Shown: piece after piece, positions 43,298 through 51,704 of the stretch
Layout: each line of letters opens with the position of its first letter
Position numbering within the stretch: the stretch's first letter is position 1
Assembly (NCBI GenBank): GCA_017512745.1
Contig: JAFWEV010000060.1
Span: 1 to 64,000 of the forward strand
Direction: 5' to 3'
Origin: Oscillospiraceae bacterium
Lineage (GTDB): Bacteria; Bacillota; Clostridia; Oscillospirales; Ruminococcaceae
DNA length: 64,000 nt
Notes under the pieces: generated by a model
Told to the model about the DNA's origin: nothing
What the model saw: the letters and a program-made list of their open reading frames with translations, nothing else
The model's database searches: none
Position numbers and translations under genes: made by a program

Positions 43298-45424
43298 TTA
43301 CAGTCCCAGAGTATTTCTTATAGCCACTAACATGAGAGGCGCATCGTCATCAACACCGACAAGTTCGATATCAATAAGAGCATAGAGCTGATCAAGCGTC
43401 ATGGAACCGGCGAAGTCCATCATTCTCGGTCCGATACAGATGTAGATGTCAGGCCTCAGACATGCATCCGTTGTGAACGTGACAAAGTCTTTGTACAGAT
43501 CTTCAACAACAGCCTTATAATTCTTGGCTGTCGTTATACGTACTCTGCCCTCGCCGCGCTGCATCTTGATGAAGCCCTTCTTGTCGATGATCCTGGTCGC
43601 CGGCTTGCCCTTTGTCTCACCTGTGAACACATGGAATTCATCTGTATTGGCCGCATATTTGACCTTGTCCGGAGTAGTTCTCATATCCGTTGCGGCCATC
43701 TCGATCATTTCCTCAACAGTGCAGTCCTTTGCAACCTCAGCGGTCTTGACTTCCGTCGAACCTGTCGCTATGGCTGTGACTTTTCCGGTCTGAGGATCGA
43801 TATCGATATGGACGTTGACCGTCTTGGCAACGGCGCCGTCGGAAACCGCCATGTCGATGGCTTCCTGTCTGATCTTGGCGAGGTCGCTCTTGGTTGCGCT
43901 AGGCATGATCCTCTCGACGACGTCACGGACCATCGACAGTGCAACCCCGATGGAGGAGATAACTTCCGCGTACTGCGGAATGCTGTAGTTGAGTCCGAGT
44001 TTGTCAGCCGAGTAGATGATGAGCGCAGCAGCTCCGCCGCCGACGCCTACCATCGACATCTGATCCTTCTCGAGTTTGTACTTTTCAGCCAGGTCGTTGA
44101 TGACCGGCTCGATCTTCTCATATGCCTTCTGGAGTATCTGTGTGGCGCAGTCTTCGATCGTTGTGCCCATGTACTCTGCGAGAGGCTTCATGGCTGCTCT
44201 CGCGCTCTCAACATTTCCGTATGAGAAATGTTCCGGTTTTACGAGTCCGAGAACGTTGGCTGCGCAGCTGTTTGTAATAGCTACATACTTGCCGCTCTTG
44301 AGCTTTATACGGACGTAATCGGAAGGATCGCCCGGCTTCGGTGAGTAGAGCTCTACCGTCGGCTCATCCGCTTCGGTGATATCATTGTATACTGCATATT
44401 CGAGACCGGCGATATGCGCGCTTCTCGGTCCGACGTCTACGACGCCGCTCTTGCTGGCTCTTACCATGGAACCTCCGGCAACACCCAGAACACGGACGTC
44501 GAGGGAGTTGACATATGTCGGATGTCCGCCGAGGATCGTGTAGTCGACAGCCGGACGGCCGTTCTTTATAACGCCGATGTTTGTGGATGTTCCGCCGACC
44601 TCAAAGTAGATGCCGTTGGAAGCTCTGAGGTACATGAGTGAGCCCATGACACTGGCCGCAGGTCCGGAGAGCATCGTGAGGATCGGTCTCTGTCTCATTT
44701 CGCTTATATCCATGACGCCGCCGTCTCCGCGCATGATCATGAGCGGAACATCGACTCCGGCGGATCTTACACTGGCTTCAGTGCTGTTTGCGGTATCAAG
44801 CATCTTCGGGAGAATACTTGCGTTGATAACAGCCGTTCTTGTTCTTCTTGTGAGACCGTAAAGCTTGGTGATCTCAGAAGCCATGGTGCACATGATGCCG
44901 TTTTCATCTGTCGCCTGTTTGATAAGCTTCTCTTCTTTCGGATCGTCAACTGCAAATGCGCAGGATGCAACGATCACGTTTGCGCCTTCATCCTTAAGGC
45001 TCTTCACAGTGTCGGCCGTGCTCTTCTCGTTGAGCTGTTTTTTCTTCATAAAGGCATTATGTGTCTTTATGATCCTGCCGGTACCGAGATCGATATCATC
45101 GATATGGCTCTGCTTCTTTGCGAGAAGTCCCTCAAGTCCGCCGCCGGAAACGGAAAATACTCCGACTTCGGCAACATCGCCCTCAAGAAGTGCATTGGTC
45201 GCCTGTGTGGTCGAGTGTGCGACAAATACAACATCACTCGGTTTGATATTGTTCTTTTCAAGACATTCGGTAAATGACTGGACAACGCCCGCCGCAACGC
45301 CTCGCGGGTCGTCATGGGTCGTCATAACGACTGCGGGTTCGCCGAAAACTTCGCTGGTAGCGCTGTCCATTGCGACAGCCTTGGTATGTGTGCCGCCGAC
45401 ATCGATGCCTATTCTTACTTCCAT
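43298..45424 (-). CDS. HyuA-like hydantoinase/oxoprolinase family protein without HyuB partner
   Basis: 708 residues, ASKHA-type ATPase fold: RIGIDVGGTHTKAV (4-17), VFVAHSTTQATNALLEGD, RRTRTAVINASILPKML, and YFEVGGTSTNIGVIKNG. Members are the A subunits of ATP-dependent hydantoinases, 5-oxoprolinases and acetone/acetophenone carboxylases; they phosphorylate the substrate or an intermediate. The usual B subunit is not encoded here, and the C-terminus (IYICIGPRMMDFAGSMTLDQ) is family-atypical. GGAGGG precedes the ATG at 45424. It shares a strand with the RraA-like and permease genes, and its 3' end is 4 bp from the metallopeptidase gene. Confidence 0.82.
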   Translation of the reverse strand: MEVRIGIDVGGTHTKAVAMDSATSEVFGEPAVVMTTHDDPRGVAAGVVQSFTECLEKNNIKPSDVVFVAHSTTQATNALLEGDVAEVGVFSVSGGGLEGLLAKKQSHIDDIDLGTGRIIKTHNAFMKKKQLNEKSTADTVKSLKDEGANVIVASCAFAVDDPKEEKLIKQATDENGIMCTMASEITKLYGLTRRTRTAVINASILPKMLDTANSTEASVRSAGVDVPLMIMRGDGGVMDISEMRQRPILTMLSGPAASVMGSLMYLRASNGIYFEVGGTSTNIGVIKNGRPAVDYTILGGHPTYVNSLDVRVLGVAGGSMVRASKSGVVDVGPRSAHIAGLEYAVYNDITEADEPTVELYSPKPGDPSDYVRIKLKSGKYVAITNSCAANVLGLVKPEHFSYGNVESARAAMKPLAEYMGTTIEDCATQILQKAYEKIEPVINDLAEKYKLEKDQMSMVGVGGGAAALIIYSADKLGLNYSIPQYAEVISSIGVALSMVRDVVERIMPSATKSDLAKIRQEAIDMAVSDGAVAKTVNVHIDIDPQTGKVTAIATGSTEVKTAEVAKDCTVEEMIEMAATDMRTTPDKVKYAANTDEFHVFTGETKGKPATRIIDKKGFIKMQRGEGRVRITTAKNYKAVVEDLYKDFVTFTTDACLRPDIYICIGPRMMDFAGSMTLDQLYALIDIELVGVDDDAPLMLVAIRNTLGL

Positions 45425-45556
45425 ATTTCCCTCCGGTTAACCTTTTAATCTTAATTTAATTTTATTATACAATTTATTACTTATTTATATCTATTATAAA
45501 TTCTCGCACTGCCCGGGCAGGGCGGTAGATTTTTTACTGAGTCATTACCGAAAATC

Positions 45557-45590
45557 AGGGAGAGAGTTTCGGGCTCTCTCCCTGTCTTTT
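45557..45590 (-). terminator. Terminator after the first RraA-like gene
   Basis: A perfect 10-bp stem AGGGAGAGAG/CTCTCTCCCT (45557-45566, 45574-45583), followed on the minus strand by GATTTTCGG. Confidence 0.7.
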
Positions 45591-45608
45591 CAAGGTGCGT
45601 TTTTATGA

Positions 45609-46562
45609 TCAATACTGGTCGAGCTCGTCGAGCTTTCTCATCTGGGTATTGGTCCAGTGGCGGTTATTTGCGCGCACGCCTGTTCTCGCCTCTTCAAACT
45701 CTTTATCCCAGTTGAGATCAACATACGGTTTGCCCGCTTCTTCGGTCTGGATCCAGTTGACAAGATCTTCCATCATGGCGACAGACCACGGGAATGTATC
45801 GATGTCGGCGCCGTTGTAAACGCCTTCCTTGATCCTCTGGAATCCGAAGAGGTCACGGACCTTTGTCTTCAGTCCTGATTCGCATACTGCTTCTGCGAGG
45901 TAAGGCGGTACGAAGAGTACGCCTGCGTCGCACGCATAGACAACGTCGCCCGGCAGGCACACAGCTCCGCCGATACGGCATGCTGTGTTATAACCGGTGA
46001 GGCAGTGATCTCTGAGCGCTGTCGGATCCACGCCTCTGTAGTATACGTTGATATCGGTGAGTCCCTTCATCTGGTCGAGGTCACGGATACCGCCCCATAC
46101 GACCGCGCCGCCGCGCTTTGTTCTCTGTTGCAGCAGTGTTCCGAGATTTCCGCCGATGATCGTTCCGTATTTGATCTTATCGAAGAGGTCTACTACCCAG
46201 ACGTCGTCTTCGATCAGCTGATCAACTACGAAAATATTGTAAAGATTTGCATTACCTTTCATGCCCTGAGCTTTTGCCTGTCTCTTCATCGCGACTTCGA
46301 GATCGAGTCTGATCGGCATAAAGGTGGATGTCACAGCTCTTCCGACTGTAGGTGTTGTCATCTGAGGATTCGAATGGAAGAATCCGCCCTGGAACTGATT
46401 GTCATATCCCAGTTCATATCCTACCTGCCATACTTCCTCAAGGCTCATCGTCCTGATCGTATTCAGAACTTCATCGGATACCTTCGGACGTCCGTCCGGA
46501 AGTCTCTCGCCTTTCCACAACGGGGTGAGCTGAATGATATCTTCTCTGCAATTAAACTCCAT
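45609..46562 (-). CDS. Long RraA-family protein (HMG/KHG-type class II aldolase fold), copy 1
   Basis: 317 residues. Residues 90-260 are the RraA fold (YGTIIGGNLGTLLQ and GGAVVWGGIRDLDQM). The Arg-Asp pair of that second motif matches the catalytic/metal-binding R-D of 4-hydroxy-4-methyl-2-oxoglutarate aldolases, so it is likely to be an enzyme, not an RNase E regulator. An N-terminal extension of about 85 residues (DIIQLTPLWKGERLPDGRPK) and a C-terminal tail set it apart from 160-residue RraA. A clear paralogue lies at 50652-51620. AAGGAG precedes the ATG. Terminator-like stems flank it, so it may have its own transcript level. Confidence 0.82.
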   Translation of the reverse strand: MEFNCREDIIQLTPLWKGERLPDGRPKVSDEVLNTIRTMSLEEVWQVGYELGYDNQFQGGFFHSNPQMTTPTVGRAVTSTFMPIRLDLEVAMKRQAKAQGMKGNANLYNIFVVDQLIEDDVWVVDLFDKIKYGTIIGGNLGTLLQQRTKRGGAVVWGGIRDLDQMKGLTDINVYYRGVDPTALRDHCLTGYNTACRIGGAVCLPGDVVYACDAGVLFVPPYLAEAVCESGLKTKVRDLFGFQRIKEGVYNGADIDTFPWSVAMMEDLVNWIQTEEAGKPYVDLNWDKEFEEARTGVRANNRHWTNTQMRKLDELDQY

Positions 46563-46600
46563 AATTAACTCCTTGCTGGTAAAAAAAGCCTTATTGTCTC

Positions 46601-46635
46601 AAGTGGCCGGTATATGATATGCCGGCCACTTTTTG
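46601..46635. terminator. Stem-loop between permease and RraA-like gene
   Basis: AAGTGGCCGG (46601-46610) pairs with CCGGCCACTT (46622-46631); TTTTTGC follows on the plus side. It may partially terminate the permease transcript. Confidence 0.6.
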
Positions 46636-46664
46636 CATTCAATACTGATAATTGTCTATTCGGA

Positions 46665-48041
46665 TTAGCGGTTGAGGCATGTGAAGATAACGAGTACTTC
46701 CATAACGATCGTGAAGATCCAGCCCCAAGGAATTGATTTCTTGATATAATCCTTAGTTTCGATACCTGAATAGCTGATGCCCCATGCGACATAGGACTGT
46801 GTCGGGCATGCTGCCATGTTCATGGAAATGGAAGGAACGAAGAGCAGCGGGAACAGGAATCCGTAGGAATAACCCATTGCAACAAGGATCAGGAAGATCG
46901 GGCCTGCTGTGCCGTACATGGTCAGAGGACCACGGAACAGAGCAAGAGGTGCAAGGACCATAACTGCGATAACAAGAATCATCGGAGCGTTCTTCGGGAT
47001 GATAGGATCAAGAACAAGGCTGATGAACGGCTTTGCAAGGTTGATCGTCTTGGTAATGCACGCGAGCATTAACAGGAAGACGATAAGTCCTGCACTCTCG
47101 ATAACTGCATTGTACATGCACTTTGAGTAGCTGGCTGCCGTCATATTGAGGCCTTTGCAGTATCCGCAGATCGCGAGTGTTACGATGCCCCAGAAGATGA
47201 ATGTCGGGATGTTCTGTGTCTTGAAGATAAGGATCGTCAGTGTGGGCATGAAAGGCATAATGAGAGCGATTCCCGGAGGATCTTTCTTCTGGCCTTCAGC
47301 TTCCTCAACCGGAGCTGCCCATGCTTTTGCTGATTTCTTTCCGCTTGCCTTCATCATAACGATCGTCATGATAACAACAAACAGCGTTGCGACCGGTGCT
47401 GCAAAGTAACCGAATGATGAAGCCCAATCCTGATAGAAGTAATACTGAGTGTCGCCAACTTTAGAATATGTCGTAAAGCTGGAGGCATTTAAAACAGGAT
47501 TCAGATAGTTACCTGCTGCAACTGCGAAGAGGTAGCTGACAGATGCGATTACCTTCGGCACTCCGAGTGAGAAGAGGATCGGAAGAACGATGATACCGAG
47601 AGCGATAACTGCGCCGATTCCGAAGATAGATGTGAACAGAGCTGCAACAACGATGTCAAGAAGGATCATGACTACGAGCGGTCTGTCTCCACCAAGCTCA
47701 ACAGTCTTACGGATAAGGGCTGCGGAAACGCCTGTTTCCATCAGAACCGCACCGAAGAATGCACCGGTGATGATATCAACTGTCTGAAGTCCCTGGTTTC
47801 TGATACCGTCCTGGAATACCGAGTTGATCATGCCCATTACCGACATTCCGGCAATGTCCTGATTTGCTTCAACAAATCCCGGTGTAAGGATCCCGGTTTT
47901 CCATGCGATCGCGCAAATAGCTGTCCATACAACACCGACAAAGAAGAAGCCGAATGTCATATTTCCGCCTTTTACGGCGAAGTAGATGAGCCATGCATAT
48001 ACGGCAAGTATTGCAAAAGCTACTATGTACTCTACTACCAT
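46665..48041 (-). CDS. Permease of the ion-transporter superfamily (CitMHS/GntP-like), probable organic-anion carrier
   Basis: 458 residues, about 11-12 hydrophobic segments. Two repeat-like blocks are seen: VDIITGAFFGAVLMETGVSAALI...FGIGAVIALGIIVLPILF, and IESAGLIVFLLMLACITKTI...FRGPLTMYGTAGP. This arrangement, with glycine-rich re-entrant loops, is typical of the IT superfamily that takes up citrate, gluconate and related acids. The start at ATG 48041 was chosen for AGGAGG 12 bp upstream; a longer frame to 48194 reads through AT-rich leader. Likely the uptake system for the locus, which encodes acid-sugar enzymes on both strands. Confidence 0.75.
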   Translation of the reverse strand: MVVEYIVAFAILAVYAWLIYFAVKGGNMTFGFFFVGVVWTAICAIAWKTGILTPGFVEANQDIAGMSVMGMINSVFQDGIRNQGLQTVDIITGAFFGAVLMETGVSAALIRKTVELGGDRPLVVMILLDIVVAALFTSIFGIGAVIALGIIVLPILFSLGVPKVIASVSYLFAVAAGNYLNPVLNASSFTTYSKVGDTQYYFYQDWASSFGYFAAPVATLFVVIMTIVMMKASGKKSAKAWAAPVEEAEGQKKDPPGIALIMPFMPTLTILIFKTQNIPTFIFWGIVTLAICGYCKGLNMTAASYSKCMYNAVIESAGLIVFLLMLACITKTINLAKPFISLVLDPIIPKNAPMILVIAVMVLAPLALFRGPLTMYGTAGPIFLILVAMGYSYGFLFPLLFVPSISMNMAACPTQSYVAWGISYSGIETKDYIKKSIPWGWIFTIVMEVLVIFTCLNR

Positions 48042-48455
48042 AATGAAAAGTTTCCTCCTGCAAATTATTTTTAGATGTAGAGAATCAATAGATGGAGGTT
48101 TGACATATTCTGCTGTCATATCCCCCGGCTGCCCTGCTCCGCAAATCCATATAATTCCATAATAAATGCAACATACAAATAACTGCCTGACCAAACAGTT
48201 TTCTGATTGTAGTTGCCATTTTCATGAAATATTTATGTCATTTTTATGAGCATAGCCGCCAATACATCTATAATACATTCTTTAACAAAAGCGTCAATAA
48301 ATGCGGAATTTTTTCGTGATATTGCTACTTTTTTATTAATAATTTTGTAATAATTTTTAAGCGTTTCTCAGTATTGTCGATATAAAATGTGTATATTTGA
48401 TTCCGTTTTGGTATATTATTTATAGATAACATTTCATTTTTTCGGAGGACGTTCA
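48042..48455. other. Divergent AT-rich control region of the sugar-acid locus
   Basis: 414 bp without a credible gene. It holds the permease ribosome site, a small inverted repeat TGACA-N8-TGTCA (48101-48118) in the permease leader, a TATAAT/ATTATA-like palindromic stretch near 48267, and the plus-strand promoter at 48402-48428. No regulator gene flanks it. Confidence 0.5.
48402..48428 (+). promoter_or_regulatory. Extended -10 promoter of the sugar-kinase operon
   Basis: TTTTGGTATATTAT with TG one base before TATATT. The 27-base block repeats 1048-1074 with two changes. The start codon follows 28 bp after the block. Confidence 0.55.
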
Positions 48456-49421
48456 ATGGATAAAGGAACCCTTTTGGTAGGCGAACCCATGGGTTTGCTG
48501 ATAGCTCAGGAAACTGGCAACTTTGAGGATGTTAACGGGTGGGATCTCGTCACATGCGGCGCCGAGCTGAATGTGGCGATAGGTCTTTCAAGACTCGAGC
48601 ACAAAGTCGGATATATGACAAAGCTCGGCGACGATCCGTTCGGAAAGAGGATCATCAAGAACATGCAGGAGAACAGGATCTCCACCGAACTCATAAAATT
48701 CGTTAAGGACCGCTTCACGGGATTCATGCTCAAATCCAAGGTGTATGAAGGCGATCCCGCGATATTCTATTTCAGAAAGAACTCCGCGGCTTCGACGCTC
48801 TCGGCAGAAGATATAGACGGTCTCGACTGCTCCGGCTATGACTGGATCCATGCCACGGGCATCACACCGGCGCTCACCGACAGCACAAGAGAGGCCGTCG
48901 AGCATCTCGAGAAGCTCGCGAGAAAGAACGGAATGGTGTTTTCGTTCGATCCGAACCTGAGACCCCAGCTCTGGCCGAGCAAGGAGATGATGGCCGACTA
49001 TATGAACATGATGGCGGCGAGATCCGACTACTTCCTGCCCGGCATCAAGGAGTGCAACGTGTGTCTCGGCATATCCGATCCGGAAGCCGCGGCAAAGACA
49101 TATCTCGATATGGGATGCAAATGCGTCATCATAAAACTCGGAGGCGACGGAGCGTATTACGCGACCGCAGATGAGTCCGGATACGTTCCGGGATTCAAGA
49201 TCGAAAAGATCATAGACACTGTCGGTGCCGGCGACGGCTTTGCCGCAGGCGTGATAAGTGCGCTCAAGGAAGGACTTCCGCTCAAGGAGGCCGTCAGAAG
49301 AGGAAACGCCATCGGCGCTATCCAGCTCACATCCAAGGGCGACAACGACGGTCTTCCGACAAGAGAAGAGCTCGCGCTGTTCATGGCCGGTGACAAGAAC
49401 TGGCGCAAGATTCAGGCGTGA
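48456..49421 (+). CDS. PfkB-family sugar kinase, probable 2-keto-3-deoxygluconate kinase
   Basis: 321 residues, ribokinase/PfkB fold. N-terminal GEPMGLLIAQ, CGAELNVAIGLSRLEHKVGYMTKLGDDPFGKRI, substrate-side FDPNLRPQLW, and the C-terminal IDTVGAGDGFAAGVISAL with the catalytic Asp. The pattern fits KDG kinases (ATP + KDG to KDPG). The KDPG aldolase at the end of this operon supports it. GGAGGACG precedes the ATG. Its stop shares a base with the next start (TGATG). Confidence 0.82.
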   Translation: MDKGTLLVGEPMGLLIAQETGNFEDVNGWDLVTCGAELNVAIGLSRLEHKVGYMTKLGDDPFGKRIIKNMQENRISTELIKFVKDRFTGFMLKSKVYEGDPAIFYFRKNSAASTLSAEDIDGLDCSGYDWIHATGITPALTDSTREAVEHLEKLARKNGMVFSFDPNLRPQLWPSKEMMADYMNMMAARSDYFLPGIKECNVCLGISDPEAAAKTYLDMGCKCVIIKLGGDGAYYATADESGYVPGFKIEKIIDTVGAGDGFAAGVISALKEGLPLKEAVRRGNAIGAIQLTSKGDNDGLPTREELALFMAGDKNWRKIQA

Positions 49422-50035
49422 TGAAACTTGAAGTAGCTTTTGACGACGTCGACCTTGCGCGTTGTCTGGATATTCTCAGCACTTCGGCAGAAGATATCGA
49501 CATAATAGAAGTCGGGACTCTCTTTATCATCAAAGAGGGTCTTGAACCTGTGAGGAGGATAAAGAGCCTGTATCCGGACAAGACTGTCCTCGCGGACCCG
49601 AAGATAATGGACGCAGCGGACGTCATCGCGCGCTATTGCTTTGAGGCCGGCGCGGATATAGTAACGGTGATGGGGGTATCCTCCGAGGCGACGATCCGCA
49701 AGGTCATCGCCACAGCGAAAAAATACGGAAAGAAGGTCTTCATCGATCTTCTGGATGTGGAAGACGTCAGGGACAGGCTCGAATACTTCGACAGTCTCGG
49801 CGCGGACATTCTGTGCATCCACAGTTCAAAAAATTCAGACCGCCCTCCGTTCGAAGATCTTGCGGCCGCAAAGAAGGTCGTGAAGAATTCAGAGATCGCC
49901 ATCGCAGGCGGAATAAATCTCTCATCCATAGATTCCGCGGCAGCACTCTCACCCGACATAATCATCGCGGGTTCAGGGATCTACAAAGCGGACGACCCCG
50001 CAGCGGTGATCAAGGCATTCAAGGAGCACATATAA
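49421..50035 (+). CDS. HUMPS-family enzyme: 3-hexulose-6-phosphate synthase or 3-keto-gulonate-6-phosphate decarboxylase
   Basis: 204 residues, an OMP-decarboxylase-like barrel. KLEVAFDDVD opens it; IIEVGTLFIIKEGL, LADPKIMDAADVI (the D-x-K-x-x-D catalytic motif), GADIVTVMGVSSEATI and AIAGGINLSSID follow in family order. HPS (formaldehyde + Ru5P to hexulose-6-phosphate) and KGPDC (decarboxylation in ascorbate use) share this scaffold; the adjacent PHI-type isomerase favours HPS, but the acid-sugar context leaves KGPDC open. ATG 49421 overlaps the kinase stop by one base; the preceding GTG is an alternative. Confidence 0.82.
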   Translation: MKLEVAFDDVDLARCLDILSTSAEDIDIIEVGTLFIIKEGLEPVRRIKSLYPDKTVLADPKIMDAADVIARYCFEAGADIVTVMGVSSEATIRKVIATAKKYGKKVFIDLLDVEDVRDRLEYFDSLGADILCIHSSKNSDRPPFEDLAAAKKVVKNSEIAIAGGINLSSIDSAAALSPDIIIAGSGIYKADDPAAVIKAFKEHI

Positions 50036-50036
50036 T

Positions 50037-50594
50037 ATGGAATACAGAGATCTTTCGGCAGCCATAACTGAAGAGATAAAGACCTGTCTTCTCAAGACAG
50101 ACCCTGAACAGGTGAGAAATGCAGCTGAACTTATCAGCGGATCGTCGAGAGTATTCCTTGCCGGAGCCGGGAGGAGTGGATTCGAGATAAGCGCGTTCAC
50201 GATGCGCCTCATGCATCTCGGCTTCACCGCGTACAGGGTCGGAGACGTCACGACGCCGGCCATAAAGGAAGGTGATCTTCTCGTGGTCGCGAGCGGGTCG
50301 GGAGAGACAAAGAGCATGCTGCTTCTCGCAGATACGGCGAAGAAGAAGGGTGCGAAGGTCCTCTTGTTCACCACATCGGACACGTCGTCCATTGCCTCGC
50401 TCGCTGACGCAAAAGTCGTGATCCACGGCAAGGCCGCAAAGTCCGCGGCGACCGCTTCCCAGTCCATCCAGCCGATGAGCAATCTGTTCGTTCAGTCGCT
50501 GTGCATAACATTCGACATCATAATAATCGACCTCATGGAGATGAACGGTCTCGATGAGTCGCTTATGAAAGATAACCATGCCAATCTGGAATAG
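50037..50594 (+). CDS. SIS-domain 6-phospho-3-hexuloisomerase (PHI) type isomerase
   Basis: 185 residues, single SIS domain with LAGAGRSGFEISAFTMRLMHLGF, GDVTTPAIKEGDLLVVASGSGETKSM (the sugar-phosphate-binding SGSGET loop), and ATASQSIQPMSNLFVQSLCIT. This is the typical PHI/HxlB pattern; PHI converts hexulose-6-phosphate to fructose-6-phosphate. It begins two bases after the HPS stop with AAGGAG upstream, so the pair resembles an hxlAB unit, usually for formaldehyde fixation or Ru5P supply. Confidence 0.85.
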   Translation: MEYRDLSAAITEEIKTCLLKTDPEQVRNAAELISGSSRVFLAGAGRSGFEISAFTMRLMHLGFTAYRVGDVTTPAIKEGDLLVVASGSGETKSMLLLADTAKKKGAKVLLFTTSDTSSIASLADAKVVIHGKAAKSAATASQSIQPMSNLFVQSLCITFDIIIIDLMEMNGLDESLMKDNHANLE

Positions 50595-50651
50595 TGATTC
50601 CACCGTTCCCGATTGCCCGTTATATATCAATTCATTTCAAGGAGAAATATT

Positions 50652-51620
50652 ATGGAATTCAACAAAAGAGAAGACATCATCGAGATCACCCCTCTGTGGA
50701 AAGGCGAGCGTTTCCCCGACGGGCGCCCGAAAGTTCCGGATGAGGTCATCGAGAAGATCAGGACCCTCGCACTCGAGGAAGTATGGGAGATCTGCTACCT
50801 GGAGCACTATGACAATCAGTTCATGACAGGCTTCAAGTCCACACATCCCGGCAGAAAAGCCCCGACAGTCGGAAGAGCTGTCACAACCACATTCGTCCCG
50901 ATCAGAAAGGACCTTGATATTGCCATGAAGCACCGCGCAATGCTCCAGGGCATGCAGGGCGACACCAACCTCTACAACATCTGGGTCGTCGACAATCTCG
51001 TTGAGGACGATGTCTGGGTAATCGATCTGTTCGACAAGGACAAATACGGAACGATCATCGGCGGAAACCTCGGAACATGCATCAAGAACAACACGAAGCG
51101 CGGCGGCGCGGTCGTATGGGGCGCTGTGAGAGACCTCGGTCAGCTGGCTGACATCGACGAGATCAGCGTATTCTACAGAAAGACAGACCCGACTCCTCTC
51201 CGCGACCACACAATGATCAGCGTCAACGGCCCGTGCCGCATCGGCAATGCCGTATGTCTGCCCGGAGACGTCGTATATGCTTGCGACGCGGGCGTATTCT
51301 TCATTCCTCCGCACCTCGCAATGAGAGTCGTTGAGCAGGGCGAGAAGACAAAGGTCAAGGATATCTTCGGATTCCAGAGGATCAAGGAAGGCGTCTACAA
51401 CGGAAGACAGATAGACACGTTCCCGTGGCCGAAGGCAATGATCGACGATCTCGTGGAGTGGATCAAGACTGATCCCAAGGGCGAGCCCTACCGTCACCTC
51501 AACTTCGATCAGGAGTATGAAGAGGCAGAGACAGGCGTATCCGCGTTCAACAACCGTCACTGGAAAGACACGCAGATGACGAGGCTTTCAGAACTCAGCA
51601 AATACTATGACGATGTCTGA
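50652..51620 (+). CDS. Long RraA-family protein, copy 2
   Basis: 322 residues; paralogue of the gene at 45609-46562, with the same N-terminal extension (DIIEITPLWKGERFPDGRPK), GTIIGGNLGTCIKNNT and RGGAVVWGAVRDLGQL with the Arg-Asp pair. By eye well over half of the aligned positions are identical. An aldolase or decarboxylase role on a 2-oxo acid is likely. The start is ATG 50652, with AAGGAGAA 8 bp upstream; a longer frame to 50613 is without support. Having two copies on opposite strands suggests a hetero-oligomer or two related substrates. Confidence 0.82.
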   Translation: MEFNKREDIIEITPLWKGERFPDGRPKVPDEVIEKIRTLALEEVWEICYLEHYDNQFMTGFKSTHPGRKAPTVGRAVTTTFVPIRKDLDIAMKHRAMLQGMQGDTNLYNIWVVDNLVEDDVWVIDLFDKDKYGTIIGGNLGTCIKNNTKRGGAVVWGAVRDLGQLADIDEISVFYRKTDPTPLRDHTMISVNGPCRIGNAVCLPGDVVYACDAGVFFIPPHLAMRVVEQGEKTKVKDIFGFQRIKEGVYNGRQIDTFPWPKAMIDDLVEWIKTDPKGEPYRHLNFDQEYEEAETGVSAFNNRHWKDTQMTRLSELSKYYDDV

Positions 51621-51650
51621 TACCCATACCCTTTGAATTGTATAAACAAC

Positions 51651-51679
51651 GCCCCGGAGCACATACAGAGTTCCGGGGC
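51651..51679 (+). other. Intercistronic stem-loop
   Basis: GCCCCGGA (51651-51658) pairs perfectly with TCCGGGGC (51672-51679). No T-run follows, so it is more likely an mRNA processing or stabilising structure than a terminator. Confidence 0.45.
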
Positions 51680-51704
51680 CGGCAAATAAGACTGGAGACC
51701 AGAA

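Noticed and set aside
45609..46562. Regulator of RNase E activity
   Set aside because: The catalytic Arg-Asp pair, the N-terminal extension and the catabolic neighbours point to an aldolase-type enzyme of the RraA fold.
48042..48194. N-terminal extension of the permease and a possible riboswitch in its leader
   Set aside because: The extension is not membrane-like and AGGAGG sits before ATG 48041; no recognised riboswitch fold or long paired structure was found in the AT-rich leader.
51651..51679. Terminator inside the sugar-acid operon
   Set aside because: The 8-bp stem has no T-run, and the downstream gene lies only 25 bp away with its own ribosome site.
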